DNA from: Takakia lepidozioides
Lineage: Eukaryota > Streptophyta > Takakiopsida > Takakiales > Takakiaceae
Assembly (NCBI GenBank): GCA_030704615.1
Contig: CM060733.1
Coordinates: 64,976,001-65,040,000, forward strand
Direction: 5' to 3'
Length of the DNA: 64,000 nt
Position numbers and translations under genes: made by a program. The notes beneath the pieces were generated by a model. It did no database searches, was not told where the DNA came from, and saw nothing but the letters and a program-made list of their open reading frames with translations. Below are positions 23,866 to 36,100 of the stretch, piece by piece. How positions within the stretch are numbered: position 1 is the first letter of the stretch; each line of letters starts with the position of its first letter.

Positions 23866-24017
23866 ATGTTGCATTTCAAGTCCACTGGTGCCACATTCCA
23901 ACTTCACATGACCCTATTTCCGTGCCTCCTAACCCTATTTCCGTGGACACACAATGGTCTGCTCATGTTTTTTTTTTTTCCGCTCATGCTCATGCCGCTC
24001 ATGAAATAGCAGCCCCC

Positions 24018-24026
24018 TGACCACAA
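24018..24026. repeat. 9-bp target-site duplication of TE1, right copy
   Basis: TGACCACAA, identical to 18,239-18,247; here it is in the frame of the element B integrase. Confidence 0.75.
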
Positions 24027-24710
24027 AGCCGTCAGCAGCTTTGTATAACAATCCGTTCGGTTTGCATTGACTATCTTAGCCAAGATAGTACATAGTATTT
24101 TGATGGTGGCCTCTGCCTGCCCATTACCCTGTGGGTAATAGGTCGTACTCTTCCTGTGTATAATCATGAACTCTTTAGTCAATAATTCTATGGTCTCATT
24201 AATGAAGTGACTTCCCTGGTCACTGATAAATTCCAGGGGACAGCCAAATCTTGTAAGTATGTTTTCATACAGGAACCTTCCTATAGACTTAGCTGTGTTG
24301 TCCCTCAGAGCCTTAGCTTCCACCCACTTTGTAGTATAATCAGTGGCTGTGATTATATACTTGTTCTGTGTATTTCTGGCTGGTGGGTTTATTGGTCCAA
24401 CAAAGTCTAGTCCCCATTTCTGAAATGGTTCAGTAGGCATCGTCGGATGCAAGGCCATCTTTCCAGATCTTTGCAATGGTCCTAGCCTCTGACACTCATG
24501 ACAACTCTTGCAATACTTATGCACATCTTTGAACAGAGTAGGCCACCAGTAACCTGCAAGTAGTATTTTTCTGCTGGTAGTCTCCTCTCCAAAATGACCT
24601 CCAACCACTTCTTTATGAACTTCTTCCAAAACTTTATTTACTTCATGGTGATACAAGCATCGTTTAAGAACTCCATCAGGTCCTAGCTTATACAATCTGC
24701 CACCTATCAT
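24027..24710 (-). pseudogene. Gypsy element B integrase, N-terminal and catalytic core
   Basis: The - strand shows the HHCC zinc-binding motif (HKEVVGGHFGEETTSRK... CKSCHECQRLG) and a D,D-E core: first Asp in WGLDFVGPINPP, second in FISDQGSHFIN, Glu in GNGQAEATIK. It stops at the TE1 insertion site and resumes at 18,238. Preceded, in a shifted frame, by the RT-RNase H ORF. Inactive because of TE1. Confidence 0.9.
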
Positions 24711-24735
24711 AGTGTAAGGTAAGCCTTGATGCTAT

Positions 24736-26175
24736 CTATTCTCTCTGTTCCTTCCCATAACTGGGTGGGCACTGACCATGAGTAAGGTAGTATCTGCTTG
24801 GCCACTGCCAATCTAACCAATCATCTGCACTTCTCTGTACCTCCACAACAAATAAACTCGCATCAGGTAGTTGGTCATCCACTCCCGTGGCGGGCTCTCC
24901 TGTTGATAGGCGTGACAAGTGATCTACCACAAGATGCAAACGGCCAGGCTTGTAAACAACTTCGAATTCAAACTCGTGCAAGATTATTAACCATCTTGCT
25001 ATCCTGCCACTTATCAAAGGCTTGTTCACCAAATAAATCAAAGCCTGATGATCCACATAAAACATAAACTTCCTTCCCAATAGGTAATGCCTGAATTTCT
25101 TGACTGCATAAATCATTGCCAATGCTTCTCTTTCAGTGGTGTTATAGTTCCTTTCAGCACAGTTCAACAACTTGCTAGCATAATACACAGGTGAATCTAT
25201 GTTTCCTATGATATTTTGGGCTAACACAGTTCCCAATGCTTCTCCTGAGGCATCACAATGTACATGAAATACTACATGCCAGTGTGGGTTAATCAGCACA
25301 GGTGTAGTTGTTACTGACAATGTAAGTTCCTCAAAAGCCTGTTGACATTCAACTGTCCATGTAAACACTACATCCTTTTTCAAAAGCTTGCTCAATGGAG
25401 CTGCCATCTGTGCATACCGTTTGACAAACCTTCTATAATAACTGGTTTGCCCAAGGAATCTCCTTAGACTTTTAACATTTCCTGGTGGTGGAGATGCTTT
25501 AATGGCCTCCGTCTTTCTGGGATCCACAAGTAGTCCCCTCTTACACACAATGTGTCCTAGAAGTACCCCTGAATTCACACAGAAAGTACATTTTTCTGCA
25601 TTCAACCCAAGACCTCTCATCCTGAATCCGGCCAAGCATAATTCCAACTTCTGCAAGTGCTCATTCTTAGAACTATACACACTGAAGTCATCTAAGAACA
25701 CTTGCATGAAATCATCCAGATACTCATGGAAGGATTCACTTATCACTCTCTGAAAAGTTGCTGGTGCATTACAGAGTCCAAAAGGCATGACTTTGTATGC
25801 ATAAGCACCCCAGTCTGTGATGAAAGTTGTCTTTCCCTGGTCTTCTTCTGCCACTTGCACTTGGTTATACCCACTGAAGCCATCCATGAATGAGTACATC
25901 TCATGGCCTGCCACAGTGTCTAGTACAGCTTCTGTGAATGGCAAAGGAAATGGATCTTTCTTTGTACAAGCATTCAGTATACAACTTGGTTGTCACCCAT
26001 TGTGATGGTTCCCAAGAAGAATGGCAAATTGAGAGTTTGTGTGAACTATAATTGGGTATATGAACTTAGCCTTAGCCAACTTCTTGATCTCTTCCCCAAC
26101 CTTTTGTGCATAGTTAGGATTCATCCTGTACCTTGCCTGTTTGATTGGCATTGACCCAGGTTCCAATTCAATCTT
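24736..26175 (-). pseudogene. Gypsy element B reverse transcriptase and RNase H, with internal inversion
   Basis: Order on the - strand: KKLAKAKFIYP (26.05-26.1 kb), an inverted piece, LNACTKKDPFPLPFTEAVLD, MDGFSGYNQ, VMPFGLCNAPATFQRVI, the catalytic box as VFLDDFSVYS, LLGHIV and RRFLGQTSYYRRFVKRY. RNase H follows (HVHCDASGEALGTVLAQ, NYNTTEREALAMIYAVKKFR, VDHQALIYL, VDHLSR). The active box is FLDD rather than the usual Y(I/V/L)DD, a common variant in plant Ty3/gypsy. The segment expected between FIYP and LNACTKKD is present but on the opposite strand. Confidence 0.9.
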
Positions 26176-26178
26176 ATG

Positions 26179-26700
26179 CTAGCAAATCTCAGGTGGTATC
26201 CCTTTCAGATCCTCATAGCTCCAAGCAAATACATCTCTGATGAATAGGCTCTTAGCTTCCTCAAAGAATTCTGGCTCCAAATCAGCCCCTACTTTCAACA
26301 TTCTTGGTTCCTCCTCAGTTCCCACATTCACGTCTCTCACCTGCTCTTCAGCTGTGATTGTCCATCCAGCCACTACTTCATCCTGTAAACTCACAGTGGC
26401 TAGCTGGTTCTTCTAGGATTTCCATTTCGCCCTCTTTTTCCTCATAGAAATGCGGTGGGTAACTACTTGTTTCCCCCTCAATTGGTGTTGCTATTACTGC
26501 ACCACAACAGATACCCTTAAAACAACTCAGGCCTCCCAGATGCATTTCTGCAACCTGCTCCCACTCTGGGTATGCAGCAAACAGGGTAGCTTCCTGCTCT
26601 TGCCACAGCATTCTCTGTGGTCTTCCCTCTTGTGGCAAGGACCACCATACATCCACCATCATCCGGGAGCAGCCCCGCCAGCCCAAACCCGGCTCTCCAG
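26179..26700 (-). pseudogene. Gypsy element B region upstream of RT (protease/linker)
   Basis: The - strand reads VNVGTEEEPRMLKVGADLEP, then FVWSYEDLKGIPPEI-like sequence (as FAWSYEDLKGIPPEI), the segment that precedes RT in plant Ty3/gypsy polyproteins. Further upstream, in another frame, ATPIEGETSSYPPHFYEEK and MVDVWWSLPQE. The catalytic protease D(T/S)G and all of gag are missing, so the element is 5'-truncated where the 26.7-kb coding region begins. Confidence 0.75.
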
Positions 26701-26739
26701 TAGTCCTCAGTAAACCTGTTCTAGGTGGGCACACCATCC

Positions 26740-27175
26740 AGGCCCTCCAGCAACTCCCAGGAGGGGCCCCAAGGGAGTGACTCCGACGACGACTTTGTGC
26801 AAGGTCCTGCAACTGCTGCTGCTGCTACCAAGTCACCGGTCGTCCGGGTTCCCAAGTCAGTTCGGACAGGGACTGGCTCTGCCAAGAAGTTGGCATTTGA
26901 GGGCAAGCCTACACGGCGGTATTCGGCGGTGACGTTTCCGCATAGGCCAAAGCTAGAACCCCCAACCATCATCCAATGCGTCAATGAGAGCTTCCTTGAC
27001 GCTCTGGCTGCCAGGGCGAAGAAGGTGGCACACAACAAGTCTCTGGAGGAGCTGAAGGGGAAAGCCAAGAAGAGGGTTGCCGCTACAGAGCCTAAAGACA
27101 CCCCTGGTTTGGAAGCCATGATGGAATTCTTCACGGCTGTGAGGCCTCCTCTGGTGCCCCGGCGGTTTTCTGTTT
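26740..27175 (+). CDS. Unidentified coding region, convergent with the unknown - strand gene
   Basis: Open + frame reading QEGPQGSDSDDDFVQGP, VVRVPKSVRTGTGSAKKLAF, PPTIIQCVNESFLDALAARA, KSLEELKGKAKKRVAATEPK and [17 protein letters not shown]. The acidic SDSDDD patch followed by basic, helical sequence looks like real protein. The start is not defined: the left side abuts truncated element B. Its end overlaps the last codons of the - strand gene ending at 27,131. No family recognised. Confidence 0.45.
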
Positions 27176-30100
27176 TTTGGGGATTACTGTACTCCCCTGT
27201 TTCCGTGTCCTTTTCTTTTGTCCTTTATTCTTCTCATTCAATTTCTCCTGAATACCTGCCTGAGCAAGCTCCGCCGCTTTCTTGGACTTGGCAAGCGCTT
27301 TCGCCTCCTTTGAACCCAGCGGAGCCCGGTTTCGTCGGGCCTCCGCATCCAGCTTCAATTGAAACTCGGATGAGTCGAGTGTCGCGGCCCTTTGCCTTGA
27401 GGGCAGGGGGTCGGGATACATGAGGGGCTGCCCCTATGGTGGGGGCATCGGCAGCGATAGGTATGGGGGGCTGAAGCACCCTTGAGTGCCCAAGGCACTC
27501 AAGGAGGCGGAGGCGCTCACTAGGTGGAGCCCCGCACACCGGGTTGCGGTGGGGGTGGCTCCACAAGGGGTGGTGGTAGCTTAGCGGGACTTAGTGGGGG
27601 TGGCATAGGACTCACCATGGGGGCGGAGACCTCGTGGTGGGAGTCGTGGGAGTCTTGGGACTCATCACGGTCCATAGGGGCCGTGGTGAGTGGGCCAAGA
27701 CTCACCGGGAGTCGAGGGTTTTCGTGGTGGTTCGCCATAAAATGGCATGGCTGGTTGTGAAACCCCGCGGACAGCTACAGAAGTATATATATAGGGAGTA
27801 GTAACCCGAGAACGGTGCAAGCCCGTTGGTGACCAAAAACTAGTGAGTAAGCGAGCGAGCCGGAAAGCGACCAAAGAGTGGGGAGCTGTTCCGGACTGCC
27901 ATCTACCAAAGGGAATTCCACTAGTCCCAAATAGGTGGAGGGTTTAGTGGGAAGCGAAGGGGGACCGTTATGTCCCGGTGAGCAGCCGAAGCTCCAAGTT
28001 GGCCCGGCGGCCAGGTTGGGAGTCAGGCGCGCGCATCAAAGCGAGTAACTATGACTTGAAGGGGAGCTTACCGAAGTGAGGTGCGCGACACTTGGTATCA
28101 GAGCTTAGAGTTCAGTACGCGATCGTCCTTGGGATTGGCCTCATCATGGGGTCGGGCAAGCCGAAGCGAAAGCGGAACGGCCCAAAAGATGATGATCCTG
28201 GTGAGCCCGATGGGGGCGACGTGTCACCGAGGCGGCCGTTTGAGGAAGCGATGAATGTTTCCGAAAACGAGGCCGCTCAAGAGCGGGAGGAATCCGAGGA
28301 GTCGGAGCCCGAGGAATCCTTGAGAGCTCCGACAAACCAAGAGATGCCTCCCATGCCGGCAGCTTTTGGGAAGGGTTGTTGGCGCAGTTTGGCGGGACGT
28401 TGAAAGACGTGTTGAAGGCGGCTAATGCCACTTCCACTAAGGCAAAGTTTAAGGTGAAGCCTAAGGAACCCGGCACCTTCGAGGGCGTTCGAAATCGGAA
28501 GGCACTCAACACCTGGCTCCTGGAGCTAGAGCAGTACTTCCGGGCGGCCAAGTTGAGTGACGAGGATCGGGTGGAAGTGGCTCCCACCTATTTGAGGGGC
28601 TATGCTCAACAATGGTGGCAGAAACGCCTTCACGACCGAGGCCCAAGCCCGGAAACCTTGAACTGGAGTGGGTTCAAGGAATTGATGAAGAGACAGTTTG
28701 TGCCCCTCAACGTCCTGGCTTGCCGGGACAAGATGAGGAATTTGAAGCAAACAGATGACATTCGGGGGTATGTCCAGGCTTTCAATGTGCTGTTGCTCGA
28801 AGTCGCGGACATGGCAGAACCAGAAATGGTCTTCGGGCTGGCCCCATGGGCCAGGCGGAAGTTGGAGGAGAAGCCACCCAAGACTTTGAACGAGGCAATT
28901 GAGAGGGCTGAATGTTTCTCGGATGTCCCTAGGGTGAGAGACAAGGCCGTACGGAGCTGAACCACAAGAAGACCCGGCGGGAAGGTGACTCCTTCCGACC
29001 GGAAAAGAAGTGGGATAGGCCACGCGGCGACAATGGCACGTGGAAATCGAAGGGAGGCCTTCACACGTCAAGGCGGCACCGCTTCGAAAGGAAAAGCGGG
29101 TGGAGCGGCTTATGGCGGACAGAAGGCGACCTTTGATGGAGTGTGTTTCAATTGCGGGGAGCCCGGGCACATGGCCAAGAAGTGCACGAAACCCGCAATT
29201 GAACATGACTCGGGCAACCACGGAGCTGTCGGAAGATACCATCAGTCGCTTGGTGGAAGCGTGGTCGCCAGGACTTGCAAGGTAGGCAAATTCTTGTGAG
29301 TTGTATCAGGAAACTGGCGCCCTGCGTAAAGGGAGTCAGTTATTGTTCGTGGATGGGATAATATCCGGAACTAACGTGTCGTTGTTGGTGGACACAGGAG
29401 CGTCGCACTCCTTCATGACGCCGGCAACGGCGCGAAAGTTGGGACTCCCGACAAGTGACGTGGGGGCCTCTATTGAGGTGCGTTCTGCCAAAGGAGAACC
29501 ACAGTTGGCGACAAGGTTGGCGTTTGATGTTCCTCTTCAACTGGGGAGTTGGGAGGGACGTGAGAACTTCACCATCTGCGAGATCGATGGAGTGGATCTC
29601 ATTTTGGGGATGACCTTTTTGAGCAAATCCGGAGCGGTCATAGATGGCCGCAAGAGAGTAGTCACGCTGCCATGTGGGAATGGTGGCGAGGTTTTACGAG
29701 TGTCGGAAACGCCCAAATCCGTGGGAGGGCGAATAAACCTTCTGTCAGCAAGGGAGTGGGCCGTGGAGGAGGCACACGAGCCCCAGTTTTTGCTTTACAT
29801 TAGAGAAGTGAAAGGAGAAGGCGATGGGGAGCCGAGCCCAGATTGGATCAAGGGGATTTTGGAGAAATACCAGGATGTGATGCGGAGGATTTACCAAGCG
29901 GCTTGCCACCGCGAAGAGGAGTTGACCACAAGATTGAGGTGATACCGGGATCGGAACCGCCTGCCAAGGCCCTACCGGTTGAGCCACAGAGAGTTGGTCG
30001 AGCTGAAGACTCAGCTCAAGGATCTAATGTCAAAGGGGTACATCCGGCCGAGTAAGTCACCTTACGGAGCCCCGGTGCTATTTGCAGACAAGAAGGATGG

Positions 30101-33100
30101 GACGCTGCGGATGTGTGTCGATTACAGGGCTCTGAATAAGGTGACTATAAAAACCGGTACCCTTTGCCAAGGATCGACGACCTCTTCGATCGGTTGGCAG
30201 GAGCGAAGTATTTCAGCCGGATCGACTTGCGCTCCGGCTATCACCAAATTCGGGTGGCGGAAGGAGATGAGGAGAAGACCGCGTGCAGGACAAGGTATGG
30301 TTCATATGAGTTCTTGGTGATGCCTTTTGGGCTCACCAATGCACCAGCGACCTTTAGCACGCTGATGAACAGCCTTTTCCAGGAGTGGTTGGATGACTTT
30401 GTGATCGTGTACATCGACGACATCTTGGTGTACTCGAAAACAAAGGAGGAGCACCTCAAAAGGGTGTTCCAAAATTGCGGAAGGGAAGCTGTATGCCAAA
30501 GCTTCAAAGTGCGAATTCGGGGTCAAAAGTGGAGTTCTTGGGGCATGTGATTACACAGGATGGGATCAAAATGGATGACAGAAAGGTGAGGGCGATCTTG
30601 GACTGGGAGCCTCCGACTTCGGTCCCGGGAGTGCGATCCTTCCTAGGACTCGCCTCCTATTACCGGAAGTATGTGAGAAAATTTCGCCAAGATCGCGGGG
30701 CCGCTGTCAGACCTTCTGTGTAAATCAAAGTCTGGGCATGGAACACCTTTTGTGGCCAAGCTTTTGCTGAATTTGAAGCAGCGGATGGCGGAAGCTCCAG
30801 TCTTGAAAATCCCGGAGTTCGATCGTCCGTTTGAGATTCATACAGATGCGTCGGACTTCGCGATTGGGGGTGTACTGATGCAAGATGGACGTCCAGTGGC
30901 TTACGAAAGTAAGAAACTGAATGAAGTGGAGCGACGGTGGCCGACGCACGAAAAAGAGATGAAGGCGGTGGTGCATGCCTTGAGCTTGGCGCCACTATGT
31001 TGGTTCCAACCCAGTGAAGGTGTTCACGGACAATGTCACGGTGAAGTATTTTGCCACGCAGCCCAAGTTGTCCCCAAAACAACTTAGGTGGCAAGATACT
31101 TTGGCGGTGTTCGACGTGGATATCCAGTACAAACCGGGACGGACAACGTGGTGGCCGATGCTTTAAGTAGAAAAGCAGCTCTTGTTGGTGTACAAGGGCG
31201 AGACGGCGCTCCAAAGGAAGATCCGGAAGGCTTGCCGGAAGGATGAGCTGGCGAAGTCCGTGATGCAGGACTTGAGGATGGGGGTTAAATCGCAGTTCCA
31301 CTTGCAAAATGGACTGCTCCGGTATAAGCAAAACGTCTCTACGTGCGAAGGGAGGGATCAGAGATAGCCTCTTGAGAGAATGCCATGATAGCCCGCTTGC
31401 GGGCCACGGCGGAGCCAAGCGCACTGCGGCACTCTTGAAGAAAGAGTATTTCTGGCCCAAACTGAGGGAGGAGGCAGAGGAGTATGTCAAGACATGCACC
31501 ACATGCCAACAAAACCGGAGCGAGTACAAAAAGCAAGCGGGGCGGGGCTGTTACAACCCTTGCCGATTCCAGAGGGGACTTGGGAAAGCGTCTCGATGGA
31601 TTTCATGACTGCTATGCCGCTGTCAAAAGGATTCGATGCAATCATGGTGGTGGTGGATAGGTTCAGTAAAATGGGCCATTTCATCCCCACCAAGGAGACG
31701 GCAACGGCGCAGGAGACAGGGCGACTTTACTTCGCCCACGTCTTAAAGCATCATGGAGTCCCGAAGGATATTGTCTCGGACCGCGATCCAAAGTTTACGA
31801 GTAAATTTTGGAGAGCACTTTGGAAGAAGATGGGGACGAGGCTGAAGATGAGCACCGCCTTCCGACCTACGACCGACGGCCAAACAGAAAGAGTGAATTC
31901 CGTAGTGAAGCAGATCTTGCGGAATTACGTGTCGGCAGACCAAACAGACTGGGTGGAACACTTAGACGCGGCAGAGTTCTGTTATAATAACACAGAACAC
32001 TCCGCAACGGGAGTTTCCCCTTTCGTATTGGTCTATGGAAAAGCACCTCTGGTGCCGACAAGTTGGGCCGCCCAGGACGTTGAGGAACCGGCAGTAGCGG
32101 CGGTACTGGAAGAACGCGAGTTTGTTGAAGCTCGCAAAGTACAACATTGCCAAAGCTAGGAAACGGTATGAAAGGCAGGCGAATCGGAAGCGGAGGGAAG
32201 TGAAGTTTGAGGCAGGCACGGAGGTCTGTTGAACATCAAGAATTTCCGACTACCTCCGGAAGTGAGTCCGAAGTTCGTACCTCCGTATGCGGGACCCTTT
32301 CGCATTCGGAAGGTTATGAATGAGGATGTGTATGAATTGGAGCTGCCGGCAAACAGCAAGGTGCACCCAGTATTCCATGTCTCCCTTTTGAAGCCTTACT
32401 TCAAAGATGAAGCGCGTCCGAATCGGCATCAAGTGTTGCGTCCGCCACCTATGCTGTTGGATCATGAAAATGAACCTGAGTACGAGGTGGAGGCAATACT
32501 TAAGTCGAGGAGGTTCAAGAACCGAGAAACGGAGTATCTCGTCAAATGGAAGGGCTATCATCATGTGGAGGCATCTTGGGTGCGTGCCTCAGAAATGGGA
32601 AACGCATCCGAGGCGGTTGCAGCTTTCGAAGGGCGACCTCAAAAGCGGAAGAAGCGTTGATGGGGACATCAACCTTGGAGCGTGGGGGAGGAAATGCATG
32701 CTTAGCCCGGCTTAGCTAGCTTAGGAATCCGATTGCAAAAACTTGTATTGTACAAAATTTGTTATAAATGAAATGGGTTCCAAATGTTGTGCGTCCTTTT
32801 GTTTGGAATGGTGATGCATGGTATGGTTGGCTAGTGTGTAGAATGCATGCTAGCTTATAAAAGTGGGAGAGGTAAATTGGGTTAATCGTGTGTTGCGTAG
32901 TGCCGAAATCGGGTGACCCCATCCAAGGGGCAAGGAAACTTGCGCCTTCTTTGGGAGTTCACGTGCTAGTGCGCACCTGGCGCGTGCGCGTACTATAACT
33001 GCGCTACCGAGGGGGTTGCCTTGTAGTGCGGGCTAACGCGGAAGCTACGTGCTTCCGTTCACGTACTATAATCGTGTAGCCTCGGGACGAAGTCGTAGTG

Positions 33101-36100
33101 CGGCTTCGGCGTGTTCCCGTACCTCAGGCCAGCATTCCAAGGCGGACCCAATTGTAGTGATTGGGGCGCACGGTTGGTTCAAGTTATCTTCCTAGTCAAA
33201 AGAGGTTCCAGGTGAACCCTTGCTCAAGGTGATGCCAAAAGCGGCAATCGCAAGCAATGTTGTTGCAGTAAGGCGATTCGATCCTCGGGGAGGATCGTTC
33301 CTTGGCCTTGAAGTAGGCCAAGAAGAGTGCACTGGGAGGAGCTGGAGAGGCTCCACCCTTGGCCGGGACTTGGAGGAAGTCGGCCGAACTAGCTAGTGGA
33401 GAGTAGAGTCAAGTGTGGGGTTTGGTTCTTTGCCATGGGACGCCATGGTACGGAACAAACTCCTTGATGTGGGACGCCACAACTTGGATGTTCGTTTCTA
33501 CAAAATGGACAAGTCGATGAGGACATCGACTCCCTGTTGGTAGGGGTGTGTGTCGCGGCCCTTTGCCTTGAGGGCAGGGGGTCGGGACACATGAGGGGCT
33601 GCCCCTGTGGTGGGGGCAGCGGCAGCGATAGGTATGGGGGGCTGAAGCACCCTTGAGTGCCCAAGGCACTCAAGGAGGCGGAGGCGCTCACTAGGTGGAG
33701 CCCCGCACACCGGGTTGCGGTGGGGGTGGCTCCACAAGGGGTGGTGGTAGCTTAGCGGGACTTAGTGGGGGTGGCATAGGACTCACCATGGGGGCGGAGA
33801 CCTCGTGGTGGGAGTCGTGGGGAGTCTTGGGACTCATCACGGTCCATAGGGGCCGTGGTGAGTGGGCCAAGACTCACCGGGAGTCGAGGGTTTTCGTGGT
33901 GGTTTGCCATAAAATGGCATGGCTGGTTGTGAAACCCCCGCGGACAGCTACAGAAGTATATATAGGGAGTAGTAACCCCGAGAACGGTGCAAGCCCGTTG
34001 GTGACCAAAAACTAGTGAGTAAGCGAGCGAGCCGGAAAGCGACCAAAGAGTGGGGAGCTGTTCCGGACTGCCATCTACCAAAGGGAATTCCCTAGTCCCA
34101 AATAGGTGGAGGGTTTAGGGGAAGCGAAGGGGGACCGTTATGTCCCGGTGAGCAGCCGAAGCTCCAAGTTGGCCCGGCGGCCAGGTTGGGAGTCAGGCGC
34201 GCGCATCAAAGCGAGTAACTATGACGTGAAGGGGAGCTTACCGAAGGGAGGTGCGCAACACGAGCGAGCCGGGCGGAAGGTCCACATACCAAGGGCAGTC
34301 GCGCAAATGCTCCAGATGCGACTCCTTCACGATAACGTCAGTGTACATGGAGTCAACTCCAGGGTTCCTCCATTGCAAGAGTACTCGGGGGGGGGGGGGG
34401 GGGGGGGGGGTGAGAGAGCCTGCAATATGATTCTCCTCGATATTCCAGATAAGAATGGCAGCTCAAAGGACAGATGACCTTTCTCCAACAGGGAGAACTC
34501 AAGAAACACACACAGAATCAGGTCCCGGGAATGAGGTTAATTTTTCGGAATGAAACTGCAAAAAAGACGCCAAATTTCTATGCGGGGTGGGCCCGGTGGT
34601 CTCGGCTCTCCGGGGTGTCGTGCAATGAAAGTGGAAATTCGGCGCCATTTTTGCCGTGGGCGAGGGGGCCCATTCTGGGACAACCGTTTTGAGGCCCACT
34701 CTAGAAAAATGGCGCCGAATTTCCACTTTCCGGCTGGGGTGGCTGGCACCGAAATTGGAAATTCGGCGCCATTTTTCCAGGTTGGGGCCCAGCCCTTTCT
34801 ACCACTTTCGGACCCAGCCTGGAAAAATGGCGCCGAATTTCCAGTACCGGGCCCCGAAAATGTCTAAGTCCCGGGGGTGGCTGGCACCCATTCTGGAAAT
34901 TCGGCACCATTTTTCTAGGTTGTGTCTGAAAATGGCTAAGTCGCAGCAATGACTGGGCTCGGAACTGAAAAAATGGCGCCGAATTTCCAGAATGTGTGCC
35001 ATCCGCCCCAGAGACTTAAGCCATTTTCGGGGCCCTGTACTGCAAATTCGGCGCCATTTTTCCAGGCTGTGTCCGAAAATGGCTAAGTCCCAGAAATGAC
35101 TGGGCCCAGAACTGGAAAAATGGCGCCGAATTTCCAGAATGTGTGCCATCCGCCCCAAGGACTTAGCCATTTTCGGGGCCCTGTATTGGAAATTCGGCGC
35201 CATTTTTCCAGGTTGTGTCCGAAAATGGCTAAGTCCCAGAACTGACTAGGCCCGGAACTGGAAAAATGGCGCCAAATTTCCAGACTGAGTGCCAGCCACC
35301 CCCGGGACTTAGCCATCTGCCCCAGGGCCCGAATCAGGAAATTCGGCGCCATTTTTCCATGGACTTCTTCACAACTAATTTTCATGCGTCACATAAGGCG
35401 TCTTACATCCTAGAAATGTAGGGACTACAATGGCCACGGATCAAAGAAAGACATTGCGTATCTACCTGTACAGAAGGCGCATTGCCGCTTTGTCCGCGTT
35501 CGGCTGGTCAGTGAACTCGTGGCTCCGGCGGGCATGGGGTATCTCTCGAAAGAATAGGTCGGTTTTGTAGAGCAGAAAGTACCTCGTCACATAGTCGCGT
35601 AGGCTCTCTGCTTCACCAGAAATCTCTAGCTTGAACTGATGTGCTTGTGTGTTAAGCTGCTCTTGCGCATTCGTCGTCACCTGAGATTCTCCATCAGACC
35701 GCTTTTCTCAAAAAATACAATAAATCCACCCGATACAAGAGTAGAAGCGCCAAATGAAGCGTGGGAAAGTACCTGAAACCACCATGTCATGCGGTTCATC
35801 TGCATGTCGAATGTGGGGTCAGACAGTTTGTCGAGTTTGGGGAAGCTCCACATGTCCTTTGTACTTTGGGAACCATTCCAGATTTGGAGCCATCGGGTCT
35901 GTCCAACCACCGTGCATATTAGTAAGCACCAAACACCACAAAAACGAATTGTTGCCACGACAATTTGGTTAAGAATGTATAACCTTTTCTGTTGCATCCA
36001 CACAGGATGTGGCTAGACGATGCAGCTTCTCCAATGTCATCGTGGCCTTCAGAGCGCAGGAGTAGTGCTTCCCGACCTCCACCAGAAAGTCGGCACCAAG

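Larger units (their letters stand above)
18248..24017. mobile_element. TE1: 5.77-kb DNA transposon inserted in the element B integrase
   Basis: The insertion splits the integrase frame of element B between ALW and SYKTSYK. It is bounded by identical 9-bp duplications (TGACCACAA). The ends are inverted repeats: left GAGGTTAGCTATTTCATGAGC, right (reverse complement) GGGGGCTGCTATTTCATGAG, both running into CATGAGCGG microsatellite. A 9-bp duplication is typical of Mutator-like elements, but no transposase domain was recognised, so class is tentative. Inside are a - strand coding patch (19.06-19.97 kb), four satellite blocks built on AAATTCGGCGCC, and a + strand exon with acidic tail (23,341-23,796). 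Confidence 0.75.
27380..34260 (+). mobile_element. Gypsy A: near-complete Ty3/gypsy chromodomain element
   Basis: Full structure: 5' LTR, tRNA-Met primer site, gag, protease, RT, RNase H, integrase, chromodomain, ~890 bp 3' non-coding, 3' LTR, 4-bp CGAG duplication. The C-terminal chromodomain places it in the chromovirus clade of Ty3/gypsy. LTRs differ at only a few positions and small indels, so insertion is recent, yet the coding part has many frameshifts (near 28,370, 28,950, 29,940, 30,160, 30,480, 30,720, 31,010, 31,160, 31,360, 31,550, 32,150). Confidence 0.93.

Noticed and set aside
28526-29242. 238-codon - strand ORF
   Set aside because: Antisense shadow of gypsy A gag.
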